Shown here: in pieces, positions 9,286-19,164 of the stretch
How positions within the stretch are numbered: position 1 is the first letter of the stretch
How the letters are laid out: each line of letters starts with the position of its first letter
NCBI RefSeq assembly: GCF_003697915.1
Contig: NZ_RCVN01000011.1
Location: 51,452-115,451 of the forward strand
DNA: 64,000 bases
Direction of reading: 5' to 3'
Origin: Staphylococcus pseudoxylosus
Lineage (GTDB): Bacteria > Bacillota > Bacilli > Staphylococcales > Staphylococcaceae
Translations under genes and position numbers: made by a program
Notes under the pieces: model-generated
Seen by the model: only the letters and a program-made list of their open reading frames with translations
What the model was told of the DNA's origin: nothing
Databases searched by the model: none

Positions 9286-9720
9286 ATGAATACACCAAAC
9301 ATATTCAATAACTTAATTGCAGTTTATCGCCCTTATACAAAGTTGTTTTCACCTATATTTGAAGACTATGATTTATATCCAGCACAATGGTTAGTGATGA
9401 AAGACATTGCACATAATGCACCAACGACATTAGTTCAAATTTCTAAGCGTCGTGCAATCGAAAAGCCTACAACTCGAAAAATCTTAAAAGTACTTTCTGA
9501 AAAATCATTGTTAAAAATTGAAACTGGAGAAGATAAAAGAGAAAAATTATTATCTTTTTCTGAAGAAGGACAAACTCTTTATGACAATATAAATGAACGT
9601 GTTTCTATCGTCCAAGAAGAAATACTTCAAAATACTAATTTATCTGAAGCTGAGCTGAATCATACAGTTCAAGTCATTCAAAAAATTCATGAAGAGATAA
9701 CTAAAATGGAGGAAATGTAA
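9286..9720 (+). CDS. MarR family transcriptional regulator
   Basis: A 144-residue winged-helix protein. The core runs from PAQWLVMKDI through a recognition-helix region (KRRAIEKPTTRKILKVL) to the wing with GEDKREKLLSFSEEG, the usual MarR D-x-R signature. ATG follows TTAGGAGG by five bases. An MFS transporter begins two bases after its stop, so the pair is an operon in which the regulator probably represses its own efflux gene. A palindrome stands in the leader. Confidence 0.85.
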   Translation: MNTPNIFNNLIAVYRPYTKLFSPIFEDYDLYPAQWLVMKDIAHNAPTTLVQISKRRAIEKPTTRKILKVLSEKSLLKIETGEDKREKLLSFSEEGQTLYDNINERVSIVQEEILQNTNLSEAELNHTVQVIQKIHEEITKMEEM

Positions 9721-9721
9721 A

Positions 9722-10933
9722 ATGAATCAATCATCATCCATGCGATCACCTATATGGACCAAAAGCTTTAATATCAATTTTATAACGAACTTCGCAATAT
9801 ATCTTAGCATGTATTTACTCATCGTTATTATAGCGAGTTATACTAAATCGGAATATCACGTGTCCGATAGTATAGCTGGACTCGTTTCAGGCCTTTTTAT
9901 AATAGGGTCCCTAATTGGACGATTCGCTACAGGTAAGTATGTTAATAAAGTAGGTCCAAAAACCATATTATTAATAGGTTTAATATTCTTAATCATCACA
10001 CAGCTCTTTTATTTTATAGAAGGCTCATTGGCCCTATTAATGTTTACTAGATTAATTAATGGGATTGCTACAGGTATTACCACTACTGCAACTGGAACAA
10101 TTGCAGCGTACGTAACACCAAATGATAGAAAAAGTGAAGGTATTAGCTTATTCTCGCTAAGTCTTGTTATTGGTGCTGCAATAGGTCCATTCTTTGGTCT
10201 ATTACTTATCAATACTTTCCCAATTAAATTATTATTTTTAATTTGTTTAGTTTGTGGCATTGTTAGTTTTATCATTTCTTTCTTTGTAAACTTAGATTTC
10301 AAATTAGAAACAAAAGCACAAAGCACGCCTGAACATGTTAAAAATAAGAAATTTAATATAAACAATTATATCGCAAAAGAAGCAGTACCTGTCGCTATCA
10401 TCATGTTAATATCAGGTCTGACTTATTCATCTATTCTTACGTTTTTACAGTTCTTCGCCCAAGAAATTAATCTCGTAACCATATCTAGTTACTTCTTTAT
10501 ATTTTATGCTATTGCCTCATTAGTGACTCGTCCAATAGCAGGTCGCTTAATGGACCAAAAAAATGAAAATGTTATTGCATATCCTGCATTCTTTTTCTTA
10601 ATTATTACTTTTTTAACCTTGAGTATTACAAATAATGGTTGGTTACTTATCATAGCAGGTCTATGCTTAGGTGCCGGTTATGGTAATATTTCTTCCTGTA
10701 TGCAAGCAATTGCTATAAAAGTATCACCTCCTGCAAAATATGGGATAGCTACTTCGACTTATTTCATAGGTCTTGATTTAGGACTTGGTTTTGGACCTTA
10801 TGTATTAGGTTTTATCACTTCTACTGTTAGTTATGCGCAGCTATATGGCATTATGGCAATCATTGTCTTAATAACTGCAATTATTTATTATTTTTTACAT
10901 GGTAGAAAAGTAAAAAAATTAGCTTCTAACTAA
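9722..10933 (+). CDS. MFS transporter
   Basis: A 403-residue major-facilitator protein with about 12 spans. The loop after span 2 carries GRFATGKYVNKVGPK, the MFS motif A, and a matching GRLMDQKNE loop follows span 8. GGAGG inside the end of the MarR gene serves as its ribosome site, giving tight coupling to that regulator. It is probably a drug or metabolite exporter of the DHA1-like group; substrate unknown. A perfect GGCTGGGAC-type hairpin lies about 190 bp downstream. Confidence 0.85.
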   Translation: MNQSSSMRSPIWTKSFNINFITNFAIYLSMYLLIVIIASYTKSEYHVSDSIAGLVSGLFIIGSLIGRFATGKYVNKVGPKTILLIGLIFLIITQLFYFIEGSLALLMFTRLINGIATGITTTATGTIAAYVTPNDRKSEGISLFSLSLVIGAAIGPFFGLLLINTFPIKLLFLICLVCGIVSFIISFFVNLDFKLETKAQSTPEHVKNKKFNINNYIAKEAVPVAIIMLISGLTYSSILTFLQFFAQEINLVTISSYFFIFYAIASLVTRPIAGRLMDQKNENVIAYPAFFFLIITFLTLSITNNGWLLIIAGLCLGAGYGNISSCMQAIAIKVSPPAKYGIATSTYFIGLDLGLGFGPYVLGFITSTVSYAQLYGIMAIIVLITAIIYYFLHGRKVKKLASN

Positions 10934-11126
10934 AATTATATAACTAACACGATCGTATTATCTTACCGTAGTAACAAAATAGTATTAGGTCGGAATGCCC
11001 TAAAACCTAATTTATTTTAAAAGGTTTTGTCATGCTTCCTCTACAAAGTTGACTACGATTAGTAAGAACCAAAGGTTTACCTGACATGAATCTTAGGTAT
11101 AACTTACACTAATTCAATATTATGAT

Positions 11127-11159
11127 TAAGGCTGGGACAATTAAATTGTCCCAGCCTTA
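11127..11159. terminator. Bidirectional terminator between the MFS gene and sarV
   Basis: TAAGGCTGGGACAATT and its exact complement form a perfect palindrome at 11127-11159 with almost no loop. It is followed by T-rich DNA on the plus strand and preceded by A-rich DNA, so it can serve both converging genes. Confidence 0.8.
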
Positions 11160-11190
11160 TCTTTGCTTTTGTAATTACATTACTTATGTA

Positions 11191-11549
11191 TCATTTTGAT
11201 GGTTGCGCAACATTAATTTTTTCAACCTCTTTAATAATGTCATCTAACAACTGTTTCTGATCATTATTATAATAATAGAAAACTTGTCTTTCGTCTGTCT
11301 CAGAACGCACTTTCGAAATCAATTCTTTTTATAAATCTTTCTTATAATTACATCAATTTTACTAGTATCCCAAAGCATTTCGAAATGAAGTGCGTCACGT
11401 AATTCTTTACCACTTATTCTTGTAGCTTCGTATACTTTGAACAATACAACAAATTCTTCAATCGACATTTTATGCTTTGATTTCAACCAATGTTTTAACT
11501 GACACAAATCTCTTTCAGATGTTATAAAATATGATACTTTACTATCCAT
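11191..11549 (-). pseudogene. sarV: sarV, SarA-family regulator broken by a one-base frameshift
   Basis: The frame from ATG 11549 gives a SarV-like winged-helix protein ([40 protein letters not shown]) but stops after 76 residues at 11319. Shifting by one base at a T5 run on the plus strand (11326-11330) restores [15 protein letters not shown] and an ending near KINVAQPSK with a TGA at 11191-11193, about 119 residues in total, close to the usual SarV length. The lost part carries the wing with the conserved SETDER motif. The position beside moaA agrees with the S. aureus order. It could be a true mutation, slippage variation or a sequencing error in the homopolymer. Confidence 0.85.
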
Positions 11550-11796
11550 AAAAATGGCCTCCTTATTGACTACTCTAGTTGTTTTAATTTTTTTATTTGG
11601 CTTTACTTAATGAATAAGCTTCAAAAGTATTATATAACACTTTCTTCTTTTAATCTATTATTTTTAATCGAAAAGATAAATATTTTTTTCTATTGAACAT
11701 TATTTATATCACTTAAAATGAATATCTTTAAAAATTTGTATTCACTAAAATGTTTCAACCTCAATTAACCTCTTTGTTTAACATTATTATTTTATA

Positions 11797-11844
11797 ATAC
11801 TTTAATCTCTTTATGATATGATACTTTAATCTCTTTATGATATG
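11797..11844. repeat. Exact 24-bp tandem duplication
   Basis: Two identical head-to-tail copies of a 24-base unit (begins ATACTTTAATCTC, ends GATATG) occupy 11797-11820 and 11821-11844, with four further bases of a third. Its TATGATA-rich content could include a duplicated -10 element, but no function is shown. Confidence 0.85.
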
Positions 11845-11910
11845 ATACATATATAATAGTGTTTACTATGCTAAATTATTTGATTTTATTTGATTTTCAA
11901 AACAAAAAAT

Positions 11911-11954
11911 CCCTATTAAAGTGTGCAAAGTGTTAAATGACTACTTTAATAGGG
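11911..11954 (-). terminator. Terminator of the moeA-moaA operon
   Basis: CCCTATTAAAGT (11911-11922) pairs with ACTTTAATAGGG (11943-11954). Read leftward, the hairpin is followed by ATTTTTTG, a good T-run, about 20 bases past the moaA stop. Confidence 0.85.
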
Positions 11955-11974
11955 ACGTGGCTGTATGAGCTGAA

Positions 11975-12997
11975 TTAACCACCAATATAATTCATATTTA
12001 TTTTTTTACGTTTTCTATTTTCAACTGTTTGAGCTGTACGTTCATCTGAATAACGGTCATCTCTTATATTCCAAAGCATCTTAAATTGTTCAAATAACTC
12101 AGCATCAGTTGCACCATTTCTCATAAATGATTTAACATCAAAACCATCTACTGTACTAAACAAACACCCATAAAACTTACCATCTGATGATAGTCTAGCA
12201 CGAGTACATGTAGAGCAAAAAGATTGTGAAACGCTTGTGATCAATCCAAATTGTGCTGCAGTATCTTTATGTTTATAATATTTGGCCACTTCCCCATAGT
12301 ATTTAGGTTCGACCGCTTCAATATCAAAATCTTTTTCAATCATTTCTAACATTTCATCTTTTGTAACAACTTTGCTAAAATCCCAACCATTATCATTACC
12401 AACATCCATAAATTCAATAAATCTAATTTCAATTTGCTTCTCTTTAAAATATTGAATCATTGGAAGAATTTGGTTATCGTTGACGCCTTTTTGCACAACA
12501 ACGTTGACTTTCACCTGAAATCCAATAGAAACAGCATAATCAATCTGTTGTAGGATCGTTGAAGCTTTAATATTTCTATTATTTATGCTTTGGAACACTT
12601 CATCTTCAATAGCATCAAGACTTACGTTTATACGTCTTAAACCAGCATCATATAACTTTTGACCATGTTTTTTTAATAGCAAACCATTGGTAGTAAGTCC
12701 AATATCTTCTATTCCATCAATTTGATTTAATTTGTAAATAAGTTTATCCAAATCACGTCTCAATAACGGTTCTCCACCTGTTATTCTTATCTTTTTTACA
12801 CCTAACTTTGTATAGACATGAGCTATACGTACCATTTCATCGAATGAAAGTAGTTCATCTTTAGGTAAGAACACAAAGTCATCACCAAAAATTTCTTTTG
12901 GCATACAATAATCGCAACGAAAGTTACATCTATCGGTTACTGACAATCTTAAATCACGAATCGGACGTCCGAGTTTATCAGTTATTTGTTCTACCAT
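11975..12997 (-). CDS. moaA: GTP 3',8-cyclase MoaA
   Basis: A 340-residue radical-SAM enzyme that, with MoaC, turns GTP into cyclic pyranopterin monophosphate, the first step of molybdenum-cofactor synthesis. The N-terminal SAM cluster is Cys24-x3-Cys28-x2-Cys31 ([12 protein letters not shown]), and GGEPLL follows. The C-terminal second 4Fe-4S cluster is visible as FCSTCTRAR plus a Cys in FYGCLF, and the protein ends in Gly-Gly, as MoaA must for activity. It is the last gene of the leftward operon, 14 bp after mobA. Confidence 0.95.
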   Translation of the reverse strand: MVEQITDKLGRPIRDLRLSVTDRCNFRCDYCMPKEIFGDDFVFLPKDELLSFDEMVRIAHVYTKLGVKKIRITGGEPLLRRDLDKLIYKLNQIDGIEDIGLTTNGLLLKKHGQKLYDAGLRRINVSLDAIEDEVFQSINNRNIKASTILQQIDYAVSIGFQVKVNVVVQKGVNDNQILPMIQYFKEKQIEIRFIEFMDVGNDNGWDFSKVVTKDEMLEMIEKDFDIEAVEPKYYGEVAKYYKHKDTAAQFGLITSVSQSFCSTCTRARLSSDGKFYGCLFSTVDGFDVKSFMRNGATDAELFEQFKMLWNIRDDRYSDERTAQTVENRKRKKINMNYIGG

Positions 12998-13011
12998 AAC
13001 GTTAGGCCTCC

Positions 13012-13620
13012 TTATCTATTTAATATATCTTGTTGTAAAGAGTCCAAATCTTGTTGATAATTTATATTTTTATACCAATAGTCTGGTGATTGTATCGTAT
13101 CTACACTTAACCAGTCACTTTTAACTTTGCTATATACATTTTTCAAGCTGAAATCACCCGAAGCTAAAGCTTCATTCATCGTATTCAATGTATGTGGGCT
13201 GTAAAATGCCAAAGTTGGTATTGGTCTTCCCTGTTCATGAAAACCTGCAACATCTAATTGATCTTCTATCAAATGTTCCACCATAAATTGATATAATTTA
13301 CTAACGGCTTTTTGCGTTATCATGGGTGTATCAACCGAAATCACAAAAAAGAGCTCTTCGTTTTTATATAAGTTCATCACGGAACGAATACCTGCCAAAG
13401 GACCTTTATCTTTATTTTGATCGTCGTCAATAACAATATCGTCATAATCAAACTGTGAAGCTAAATTCTCATTTGTACTGATTATGATTTGGTTAAACAT
13501 ATTTGTTGCTTCTAACACACTAATAATTCGCTTATAAAAATATTGAGAATCTATTTGTGCAAAAGCCTTTGGTTCGCCGAATCTCTCTGATTGTCCTCCG
13601 GCAAGTATAATAGCCTTCAT
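13012..13620 (-). CDS. mobA: Molybdenum cofactor guanylyltransferase MobA
   Basis: A 202-residue nucleotidyltransferase that joins GMP to molybdopterin to give the MGD form used by formate dehydrogenase and nitrate reductase. The GTP-binding signature [14 protein letters not shown] is at residues 5-18, and metal-binding VISVDTPMI near 105. It lies seven bases after moaD and 14 before moaA, inside the same operon. Confidence 0.92.
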   Translation of the reverse strand: MKAIILAGGQSERFGEPKAFAQIDSQYFYKRIISVLEATNMFNQIIISTNENLASQFDYDDIVIDDDQNKDKGPLAGIRSVMNLYKNEELFFVISVDTPMITQKAVSKLYQFMVEHLIEDQLDVAGFHEQGRPIPTLAFYSPHTLNTMNEALASGDFSLKNVYSKVKSDWLSVDTIQSPDYWYKNINYQQDLDSLQQDILNR

Positions 13621-13627
13621 GTCTTAT

Positions 13628-13861
13628 TTACCCTCCGCTAACTGGTGGAATTAATGCCACTGTATCATTTGGATGTACGATGTCATCTTGTTGAACGAAT
13701 TCTTCATTAATTGCGATTTGAAATTGTTTATCTTTGATTTGTGGATATCGCTCAAATAAATCTATTAAAAATTCATCTACCGTAATATCATAACTCAAAT
13801 CAATCTCCTCAGACGTTCTTTCTAATATATCTTTGATTTCTGCAAAGTATAATAGCTTCAT
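13628..13861 (-). CDS. moaD: Molybdopterin synthase sulfur-carrier subunit MoaD
   Basis: A 77-residue ubiquitin-like protein ending in PPVSGG. The terminal Gly-Gly is adenylated and converted to a thiocarboxylate that supplies sulfur to molybdopterin synthase. Its ATG overlaps the moaE stop in an ATGA, so the two subunits of the enzyme are translationally coupled. Confidence 0.93.
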   Translation of the reverse strand: MKLLYFAEIKDILERTSEEIDLSYDITVDEFLIDLFERYPQIKDKQFQIAINEEFVQQDDIVHPNDTVALIPPVSGG

Positions 13862-14313
13862 TTAGCATCATCTCCTATAATAGCATCATTATAATTACCA
13901 TGTTGATGACCTTGCCATTGCGCACCATCTTCCCATATTTCTTTTTTCCAAATAGGCACAATTTCTTTAATACGTTCTATTGCATATTCATTTGCACGAT
14001 AGGCATCTTTACGATGGGGAGATGAAACACTTATAAGTACAGCAATATCTGATATCTTTAGTGGTCCTATCCTATGGACAATCGCCGTTAAGGTTCCTGG
14101 CCATTTTTTTGAAATTTCATCACCTATTTGTGCAAGTTTCTTCTCTGCCATAGGAATATAAGCTTCATATTCAAGGTATTCTGTTTTTATTCCTTTTGTC
14201 CATTCTCTTACATGTCCTGTAAAAACTACAATCGCACCCTGATGTTCATTTAAAACAAACTCCCTATACTGTTCTGTTTGTATGGGTTCATTCACTACTT
14301 CAAACTGCTTCAT
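13858..14313 (-). CDS. moaE: Molybdopterin synthase catalytic subunit MoaE
   Basis: A 151-residue protein with the MoaE pattern: VVFTGHVRE near 30, EYEAYIPMAEKK near 48, HRIGPLKISDIAV, SPHRKDAY and PIWKKE. It inserts two sulfurs into cyclic pyranopterin monophosphate using MoaD thiocarboxylate. It begins directly after the mobB stop and overlaps moaD by four bases. Confidence 0.94.
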   Translation of the reverse strand: MKQFEVVNEPIQTEQYREFVLNEHQGAIVVFTGHVREWTKGIKTEYLEYEAYIPMAEKKLAQIGDEISKKWPGTLTAIVHRIGPLKISDIAVLISVSSPHRKDAYRANEYAIERIKEIVPIWKKEIWEDGAQWQGHQHGNYNDAIIGDDAK

Positions 14314-14805
14314 TTAATGCATTCCTTTTATCTTAAAATAAGTTAATAACCAATTTTCATAATGCTCCATTGCATTGATGTCATTCATTTTCATATAATA
14401 CTGTATATTGGAAAGCTTGGCTAAAGCTTGGCGCTCATTTTCATTAGTGTAAACGACTACTTTATCAAAACCTGCATTTTTAAAACCTTCTACCAATATG
14501 ATGTCACTGTCTATTGTAACAGATTCATTTATGATTTCCTCAAGACTTTGTTTCTCAATTCTTGTCACTGTTTGTTGATAGACATGCCCCTGTACAATGC
14601 TTTGATCAGCACCAGCATGAAAATGTTTCATATGATCCACCTGATCTTTTTGTAACGTAATATCATCATCTTGAAAATCCTGTTGATATTGTCCATGGTG
14701 CTTTACAGTAGCAACGGTTAAGTCATGTACTTTCAAAAGTTTAATTGTATGTGACATCAAAGTAGTCTTGCCTGAGTTTTTGAAACCTACTATTTGTAGA
14801 ATCAT
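14314..14805 (-). CDS. mobB: Molybdopterin-guanine dinucleotide biosynthesis protein MobB
   Basis: A 163-residue P-loop GTPase-like protein with Walker A GFKNSGKTT at residues 7-15 and VKHHGQ near 39. MobB assists MobA but is not strictly required. The start is ATG 14805, which overlaps the moeA TGA in an ATGA; a TTG three codons upstream is less likely. Several in-frame His residues (GADQSIVQGHV region) fit the family. Confidence 0.92.
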   Translation of the reverse strand: MILQIVGFKNSGKTTLMSHTIKLLKVHDLTVATVKHHGQYQQDFQDDDITLQKDQVDHMKHFHAGADQSIVQGHVYQQTVTRIEKQSLEEIINESVTIDSDIILVEGFKNAGFDKVVVYTNENERQALAKLSNIQYYMKMNDINAMEHYENWLLTYFKIKGMH

Positions 14806-16061
14806 ATAAAACAATCCGTTTCATAAGCTTGTGACTCCGTTAAAATAACATCTACTGTATACCCTTTTTGATATCCTCTTGTTCCCCCTGGCAACATTAT
14901 CATCGCATTACTGTGTGCAATAGCAACGACTGCCCCAGATTTATTAAATCCTGAAGGCACGACTGTCATTGATTTCCCATTAAAAGTAGCCGTTGCTCGT
15001 ACGAAACGTGTAAATGGATTAGCTTTGGTTAGATCTTCCATTAAAGTTGCCTGTACCATTTGGGGATAAATAGCTGTTGCCCCCATCATATGCAGTACAG
15101 CCGGTTTAACATATAGTTCAAAACCAGTAAAACATGCCGACGGATTACCAGATAGACCAAATAAATATTTACCATCAGCTACTGCGACTGTTGTCACACT
15201 ACCAGGTCGCATAGCAATCTTATTAAACAGCACCTCGGCATTAATCTCATCATAAATTTGTGGTAAATAATCAAAATCACCAACAGAAACACCTCCTGTT
15301 GTGATAACAATATCATGTTTAGACATAGCGTCTTTTACCACTTGAATACTACTTTTCAAATCATCTTCTTGAATTTGGTAAGACGCTACATCTAAATTAA
15401 ACGTTTGACTTAAGGCAGCAATCATAGGCCCATTGGAATTTCTGATTTTACCCGGTTCTAAGTCATCTCCTACTTTTAGCAACTCACTTCCTGTCGCAAT
15501 AACGCCAATACTAGGCTTATCAAATACTTTAACCTGTGTGTAACCATAAGTTGCTAGAACTGCTATAGCACCTGGATTGATTTGTTGCCCTTTATTTAGA
15601 ACTGTATCACCAATCTGTGTTTCTTCACCTTTTAAAGACACATTCTCATTAGCAGTAAATGATTTTCTTATAGTAAAACTTTGTTCATCTTCTACTGTTT
15701 GTTCTAACATTACTACTGCGTCTGCACCTTTTGGCATTTCAGCGCCTGTCATAATACGTACCGCTTCAAAAGGACCTACTTCTTTTTCAGAAACTGATCC
15801 TGCACCAATATGGTCAATCACATTAAAGGTAATTCTATGGTTTCCACTTGCACCTTCAGTATCTATACTTCTCAGTGCAAATCCATCATAAGGTGATTTA
15901 TTAAATCTCGGGATTTCATATGTAGCTACGATATCTTCCGCTAATATATAATTAACACTATTTTCTAAAGGCACTTCGATTTGTTTTGTATATATATCTT
16001 GACTCACAACGCGCTCGATTGCTTCTCTTACTGGTATTGGATTTCTTTTTTCAACTGGCAT
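14802..16061 (-). CDS. moeA: Molybdopterin molybdotransferase MoeA
   Basis: A 419-residue enzyme that inserts molybdate into adenylylated molybdopterin. It shows the family order: N-terminal arm, YDGFALRSIDTEG near 60, MTGAEMPKGADAVVMLEQ near 108, the MoCF domain with TGSELL and TTGGVSVGDFDY near 260, and GLSGNPSACFTGFELYV near 305. ATG follows AAGGAG. It is the first gene of the leftward Moco operon and is divergent from moaC with only 65 bp between, so the two promoters share this gap. Confidence 0.95.
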   Translation of the reverse strand: MPVEKRNPIPVREAIERVVSQDIYTKQIEVPLENSVNYILAEDIVATYEIPRFNKSPYDGFALRSIDTEGASGNHRITFNVIDHIGAGSVSEKEVGPFEAVRIMTGAEMPKGADAVVMLEQTVEDEQSFTIRKSFTANENVSLKGEETQIGDTVLNKGQQINPGAIAVLATYGYTQVKVFDKPSIGVIATGSELLKVGDDLEPGKIRNSNGPMIAALSQTFNLDVASYQIQEDDLKSSIQVVKDAMSKHDIVITTGGVSVGDFDYLPQIYDEINAEVLFNKIAMRPGSVTTVAVADGKYLFGLSGNPSACFTGFELYVKPAVLHMMGATAIYPQMVQATLMEDLTKANPFTRFVRATATFNGKSMTVVPSGFNKSGAVVAIAHSNAMIMLPGGTRGYQKGYTVDVILTESQAYETDCFI

Positions 16062-16126
16062 TTAAAATCTACTCCTTAAAAAAATGGATTTCGTGATATA
16101 CTAGGAAACGATTAGGAGGGATTACT

Positions 16127-16612
16127 TTGTCTGAATTCACACATATCAATGAACAAGGCAACGCTAAGATGGTTGATGTCTCAGAAAAAAACATTACCAA
16201 ACGCACAGCCACTGCACATTCAAGTATTACAGTTAATCAAGCAATTTATCAGCAAATTGTCGATAATACAAATAAAAAAGGCAATGTACTTAATACTGCA
16301 CAAATCGCAGGTATCATGGCAGCTAAAAATACGGCTGATATTATTCCTATGTGTCATCCATTACCACTTACTGGGATTGATGTTTCATTTAACTGGAAAG
16401 AAAATGAAACATCATTTACTTTAAATATCCAAGCGAGCGTTTCAACAACTGGAAAAACTGGTGTAGAAATGGAAGCACTTACCGCAGCATCTGCAGTTGC
16501 GTTAACTGTATATGACATGACGAAAGCGCTAGATAAAAGTATGATCATTGGCGAAACATATTTGTTATCTAAAACTGGTGGTAAATCTGGTGATTTCCAA
16601 CGACCAAATTAA
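16127..16612 (+). CDS. moaC: Cyclic pyranopterin monophosphate synthase MoaC
   Basis: A 161-residue protein that completes step one of Moco synthesis together with MoaA. Signatures are MCHPLPLTG near 76, [13 protein letters not shown] near 110 and YDMTKALDK near 128. It starts with TTG seven bases after AGGAGGG. It is the only rightward gene of the Moco region and converges on moaB, with a shared terminator hairpin between them. Confidence 0.94.
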   Translation: MSEFTHINEQGNAKMVDVSEKNITKRTATAHSSITVNQAIYQQIVDNTNKKGNVLNTAQIAGIMAAKNTADIIPMCHPLPLTGIDVSFNWKENETSFTLNIQASVSTTGKTGVEMEALTAASAVALTVYDMTKALDKSMIIGETYLLSKTGGKSGDFQRPN

Positions 16613-16763
16613 TATCCGGTTATACATGCCTATGAAACACATACCAAGCTATATTGCATATCACAATATGACTTAGGTATGATATGACCTTAAAATCAAT
16701 ACTATGTTAGGTAAATACATATGACTGTGTATAACAATTATTTTGACTATTGAGTCAAACTGT

Positions 16764-16815
16764 TAGGAGGGAGAAGATGAAATCAATTGAAATTTTTTGA
16801 TTTTTATCTCTCCTA
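16764..16815. terminator. Terminator hairpin between moaC and moaB
   Basis: TAGGAGGGAGAAGATGAAATCAA (about 16764-16786, given here only as its ends) pairs imperfectly with 16797-16815. A T-rich tail follows on the plus strand and the sequence upstream is suitable for the other direction. Inside its left arm is a ribosome-site-plus-ATG that could encode a seven-codon peptide; I treat it as chance. Confidence 0.6.
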
Positions 16816-16817
16816 TT

Positions 16818-17321
16818 TTATTTTGTTATTTCTTGAACTAAATGATTTAATTCGGGTTTGATTAGCTTGTTCAATGCTAATTTAACTGCACCAGTAGAAC
16901 CAGGCACACTAAAAATCAACTGTTTACCAACTGTACCTGCAATCGCCCTTGATAATAACGCTCGACTCCCAACATCTTCAGTATAACTAAGATATCTAAA
17001 TAGCTCTCCAAATCCCTCAATTTCTTTTGTTATAAGTGATGACACCGCTTCTATTGTCACATCTCTTTGTGCAATACCCGTGCCACCCGTAGTGATAATA
17101 ACGTCAATTTCTTCGGTCAACCATTGCTTTAGTTGTGTTTGTATTGCAGTTATATCATCTTTTACAATACAGTAATGATTATCAGCAATATGAACGTTCA
17201 ATTCAGAAAGAAGAGATATTGCCAATTGGCCACCTTTATCTGTATCGTAATTTCTTGTGTCAGATACAGTTAATATTGCACAATTAATATCTTTATCTAG
17301 CTTTACATTTGTATGCATCAT
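16818..17321 (-). CDS. moaB: Molybdopterin adenylyltransferase family protein MoaB/MogA
   Basis: A 167-residue MoCF-domain protein with [10 protein letters not shown] near 17, [13 protein letters not shown] near 76 and [14 protein letters not shown] near 140. It adenylates molybdopterin ahead of MoeA. The start chosen is ATG 17321, eight bases after AAGGAG; a TTG at 17342 contains that site within its coding region and is rejected. The ThiF/MoeB gene ends 13 bp upstream, so the two are one operon. Confidence 0.92.
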   Translation of the reverse strand: MMHTNVKLDKDINCAILTVSDTRNYDTDKGGQLAISLLSELNVHIADNHYCIVKDDITAIQTQLKQWLTEEIDVIITTGGTGIAQRDVTIEAVSSLITKEIEGFGELFRYLSYTEDVGSRALLSRAIAGTVGKQLIFSVPGSTGAVKLALNKLIKPELNHLVQEITK

Positions 17322-17334
17322 TATTAATTCTCCT

Positions 17335-18345
17335 TTATCCAAAAAGTTGATTCATTAGTGTAATAGCCGCATCAGGCTTAGTCATACCATGTATCAGCAT
17401 TCTCCCATTTTTAAAACTTACTATTCGATACCCTTTGTATTTAAATTGAAGCAGATAGTCATTTCGCTTAAATGGAATTTGATATTCTGCTAAAAATGCT
17501 TCTAATATTTCCTGGGAAATGTTAGGGTTTTCATACTGTACCGTATCTCTTCCACATAAACTAACAAATTGACGCTTTGTTTCGTTTAAATATGGATATG
17601 TAGGTGATTCACCACATGTTGGACAATGGGGTCGCTGTAATTTACGATAACCAAACGTAAAATGTGTTCCGTCCCATAAGTCTCCATATGTTACTTTGGT
17701 GGTAATGTCTTGCTGAGTTAACACTTTTAACGCATCTCTCATCTGTAAACTTGTAGTCATACTTACAGCTGGTTGAATGACACCAACTGTATCACAAGTT
17801 CTATTAATAACAGGTAATTGTGGCATCAAACAATTAAAACACGGTGTTAAACCTGGTATAAACGCAGTTTCTATATATGTGCTTTCTACAACACCACCAT
17901 ATATCCAAGGAATCCTTTGCTGAAATGCAAAATCGTTAATCATTTGGCGTGTTTCAAAATTATCTGTCGCATCTAATATAAGCTGTACATTTTTACAATG
18001 TTCATCTAAAAACTGTCGATCAACATGTGCAATATGACAACTTAAATTTAAATCTTGGCGAATTGCCATTAAATGGCGTTCAGCTGCTACGACTTTAGGT
18101 AATGCTTCATTTGCATCAGTTTCCGTATATAACGTTTGTCTTTGTAAATTACTGAACTCAATATAATCTCGATCCACAATTGTAAGTTCCCCTAACCCAG
18201 CACGAACTAAACTTTCAGCAAGATGCGTCCCTAAAGCACCCATTCCAATTATCACGACATGCGCGTTTATAATTTTATCTTGGCCTTTGGAACCAATATG
18301 TTTAAATAACGTTTGTCTCGAATAGCGATCTTTAGTCACAAGCAT
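17335..18345 (-). CDS. moeB: ThiF/MoeB family adenylyltransferase
   Basis: A 336-residue E1-like enzyme expected to adenylate the MoaD C-terminus. The ATP site shows [20 protein letters not shown] near 31 and [13 protein letters not shown] near 60; [10 protein letters not shown] follows, and zinc-binding pairs are CFNC near 168 and CPTC near 240. After residue 250 comes a short domain with no clear active-site Cys for a rhodanese. ThiF of thiamine synthesis is closely related, but the Moco setting favours MoeB. ATG 18345 is close to the AAAGGG site; GTG 18339 is an alternative start. Confidence 0.85.
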   Translation of the reverse strand: MLVTKDRYSRQTLFKHIGSKGQDKIINAHVVIIGMGALGTHLAESLVRAGLGELTIVDRDYIEFSNLQRQTLYTETDANEALPKVVAAERHLMAIRQDLNLSCHIAHVDRQFLDEHCKNVQLILDATDNFETRQMINDFAFQQRIPWIYGGVVESTYIETAFIPGLTPCFNCLMPQLPVINRTCDTVGVIQPAVSMTTSLQMRDALKVLTQQDITTKVTYGDLWDGTHFTFGYRKLQRPHCPTCGESPTYPYLNETKRQFVSLCGRDTVQYENPNISQEILEAFLAEYQIPFKRNDYLLQFKYKGYRIVSFKNGRMLIHGMTKPDAAITLMNQLFG

Positions 18346-18570
18346 TACCCTTTCTATACATCATTGTTTCCATTATAAATCTTGGGTCACAATGTAACAA
18401 TGTTTTGATATTAATATGATAAAAAGTAGCGTTTTCCCTATGTTAAATATTTATGATTGAAATTTATTTCTATATTGAAATCTTATTCAATACGCTATAT
18501 ATTAATTAATCATATCCCTTGCTTAAATGTTCGTGGTACAATTAGTTGAATATTATTCGGAGGTGAATCA

Positions 18571-19128
18571 ATGGCACGTTCAAAGGATTATGAACAACTA
18601 TTAACCCAAGCTAAAGACATCGTGATTAATTCTATAGGTGAGACTATGGATCTTTACGGTGTTAACCGTAGTGTCGGCAATTTGTATGGAACGATGGTAT
18701 TCGAACAAAAAAGCATGACACTAGATGAAATGCGCTACGAATTACAAATGAGTAAACCAAGTATGAGTGCAGGAGTTAAAAAACTTCAAGAATTTGACGG
18801 CGTTAAACAACAATTTACGCGTGGCAGTAGAAAACAACATTTTGTTGCTGAAAAAGATTTCTTTACTTTCTTCGGTAATTTTTTCTCACAAAAATGGAAC
18901 AGAGAGATTAAATTAAATTTAGAAGTTATTCAACGAGCAGAAAAATTATTGGACCCCATTATTCATTCAGAAAGTGCATCTGAGGAAGTCATCGAAGAAG
19001 CTAAAGAAATGTCAAAGCAATTAGATCATTCTAAAGTATATTATGCTTGGTTATCTACATTGTCTGAATCACTTAATAATGGAGAAATTTTCGAACATTT
19101 CCCTATTCCAAATACCAGTAACGAGTAA
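18571..19128 (+). CDS. GbsR/MarR-type transcriptional regulator
   Basis: A 185-residue protein with a winged helix (MTLDEMRYELQMSKPSMSAGVKKL at about 50-72, then a wing with FTRGSRKQHF) of the GbsR/CudC group. Family members control choline and glycine-betaine genes, yet no bet or choline uptake genes are present here, so the target is open. GGAGGTGA precedes ATG. The gene ends in a perfect 17-bp terminator hairpin shared with the convergent MBL gene. Confidence 0.8.
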   Translation: MARSKDYEQLLTQAKDIVINSIGETMDLYGVNRSVGNLYGTMVFEQKSMTLDEMRYELQMSKPSMSAGVKKLQEFDGVKQQFTRGSRKQHFVAEKDFFTFFGNFFSQKWNREIKLNLEVIQRAEKLLDPIIHSESASEEVIEEAKEMSKQLDHSKVYYAWLSTLSESLNNGEIFEHFPIPNTSNE

Positions 19129-19164
19129 AAGGCATAAAGTTCCAATTGGAACTTTATGCCTTTT
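19127..19164. terminator. Bidirectional terminator
   Basis: AAAAGGCATAAAGTTCC and its exact complement at 19148-19164 form a perfect 17-bp stem with a four-base loop. The A-run on one side and T-run on the other suit both converging genes. The stem begins inside the TAA stop of the GbsR-like gene. Confidence 0.92.

Larger units (their letters stand above)
11550..11974. other. AT-rich non-coding stretch between moaA and sarV
   Basis: About 425 bp, extremely AT-rich, with no credible gene. It holds a 24-bp tandem duplication (11797-11844) and the moa terminator hairpin (11911-11954). The promoter of sarV must lie here. Confidence 0.6.

Noticed and set aside
10009..10365. Leftward 118-codon frame inside the MFS gene
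   Set aside because: Antisense shadow of a clear 12-span transporter; no independent support.
16777..16800. Seven-codon peptide MKSIEIF with a strong ribosome site
   Set aside because: It lies within the left arm of the moaC/moaB terminator hairpin, so the AGGAGG-like sequence is best explained by the stem.
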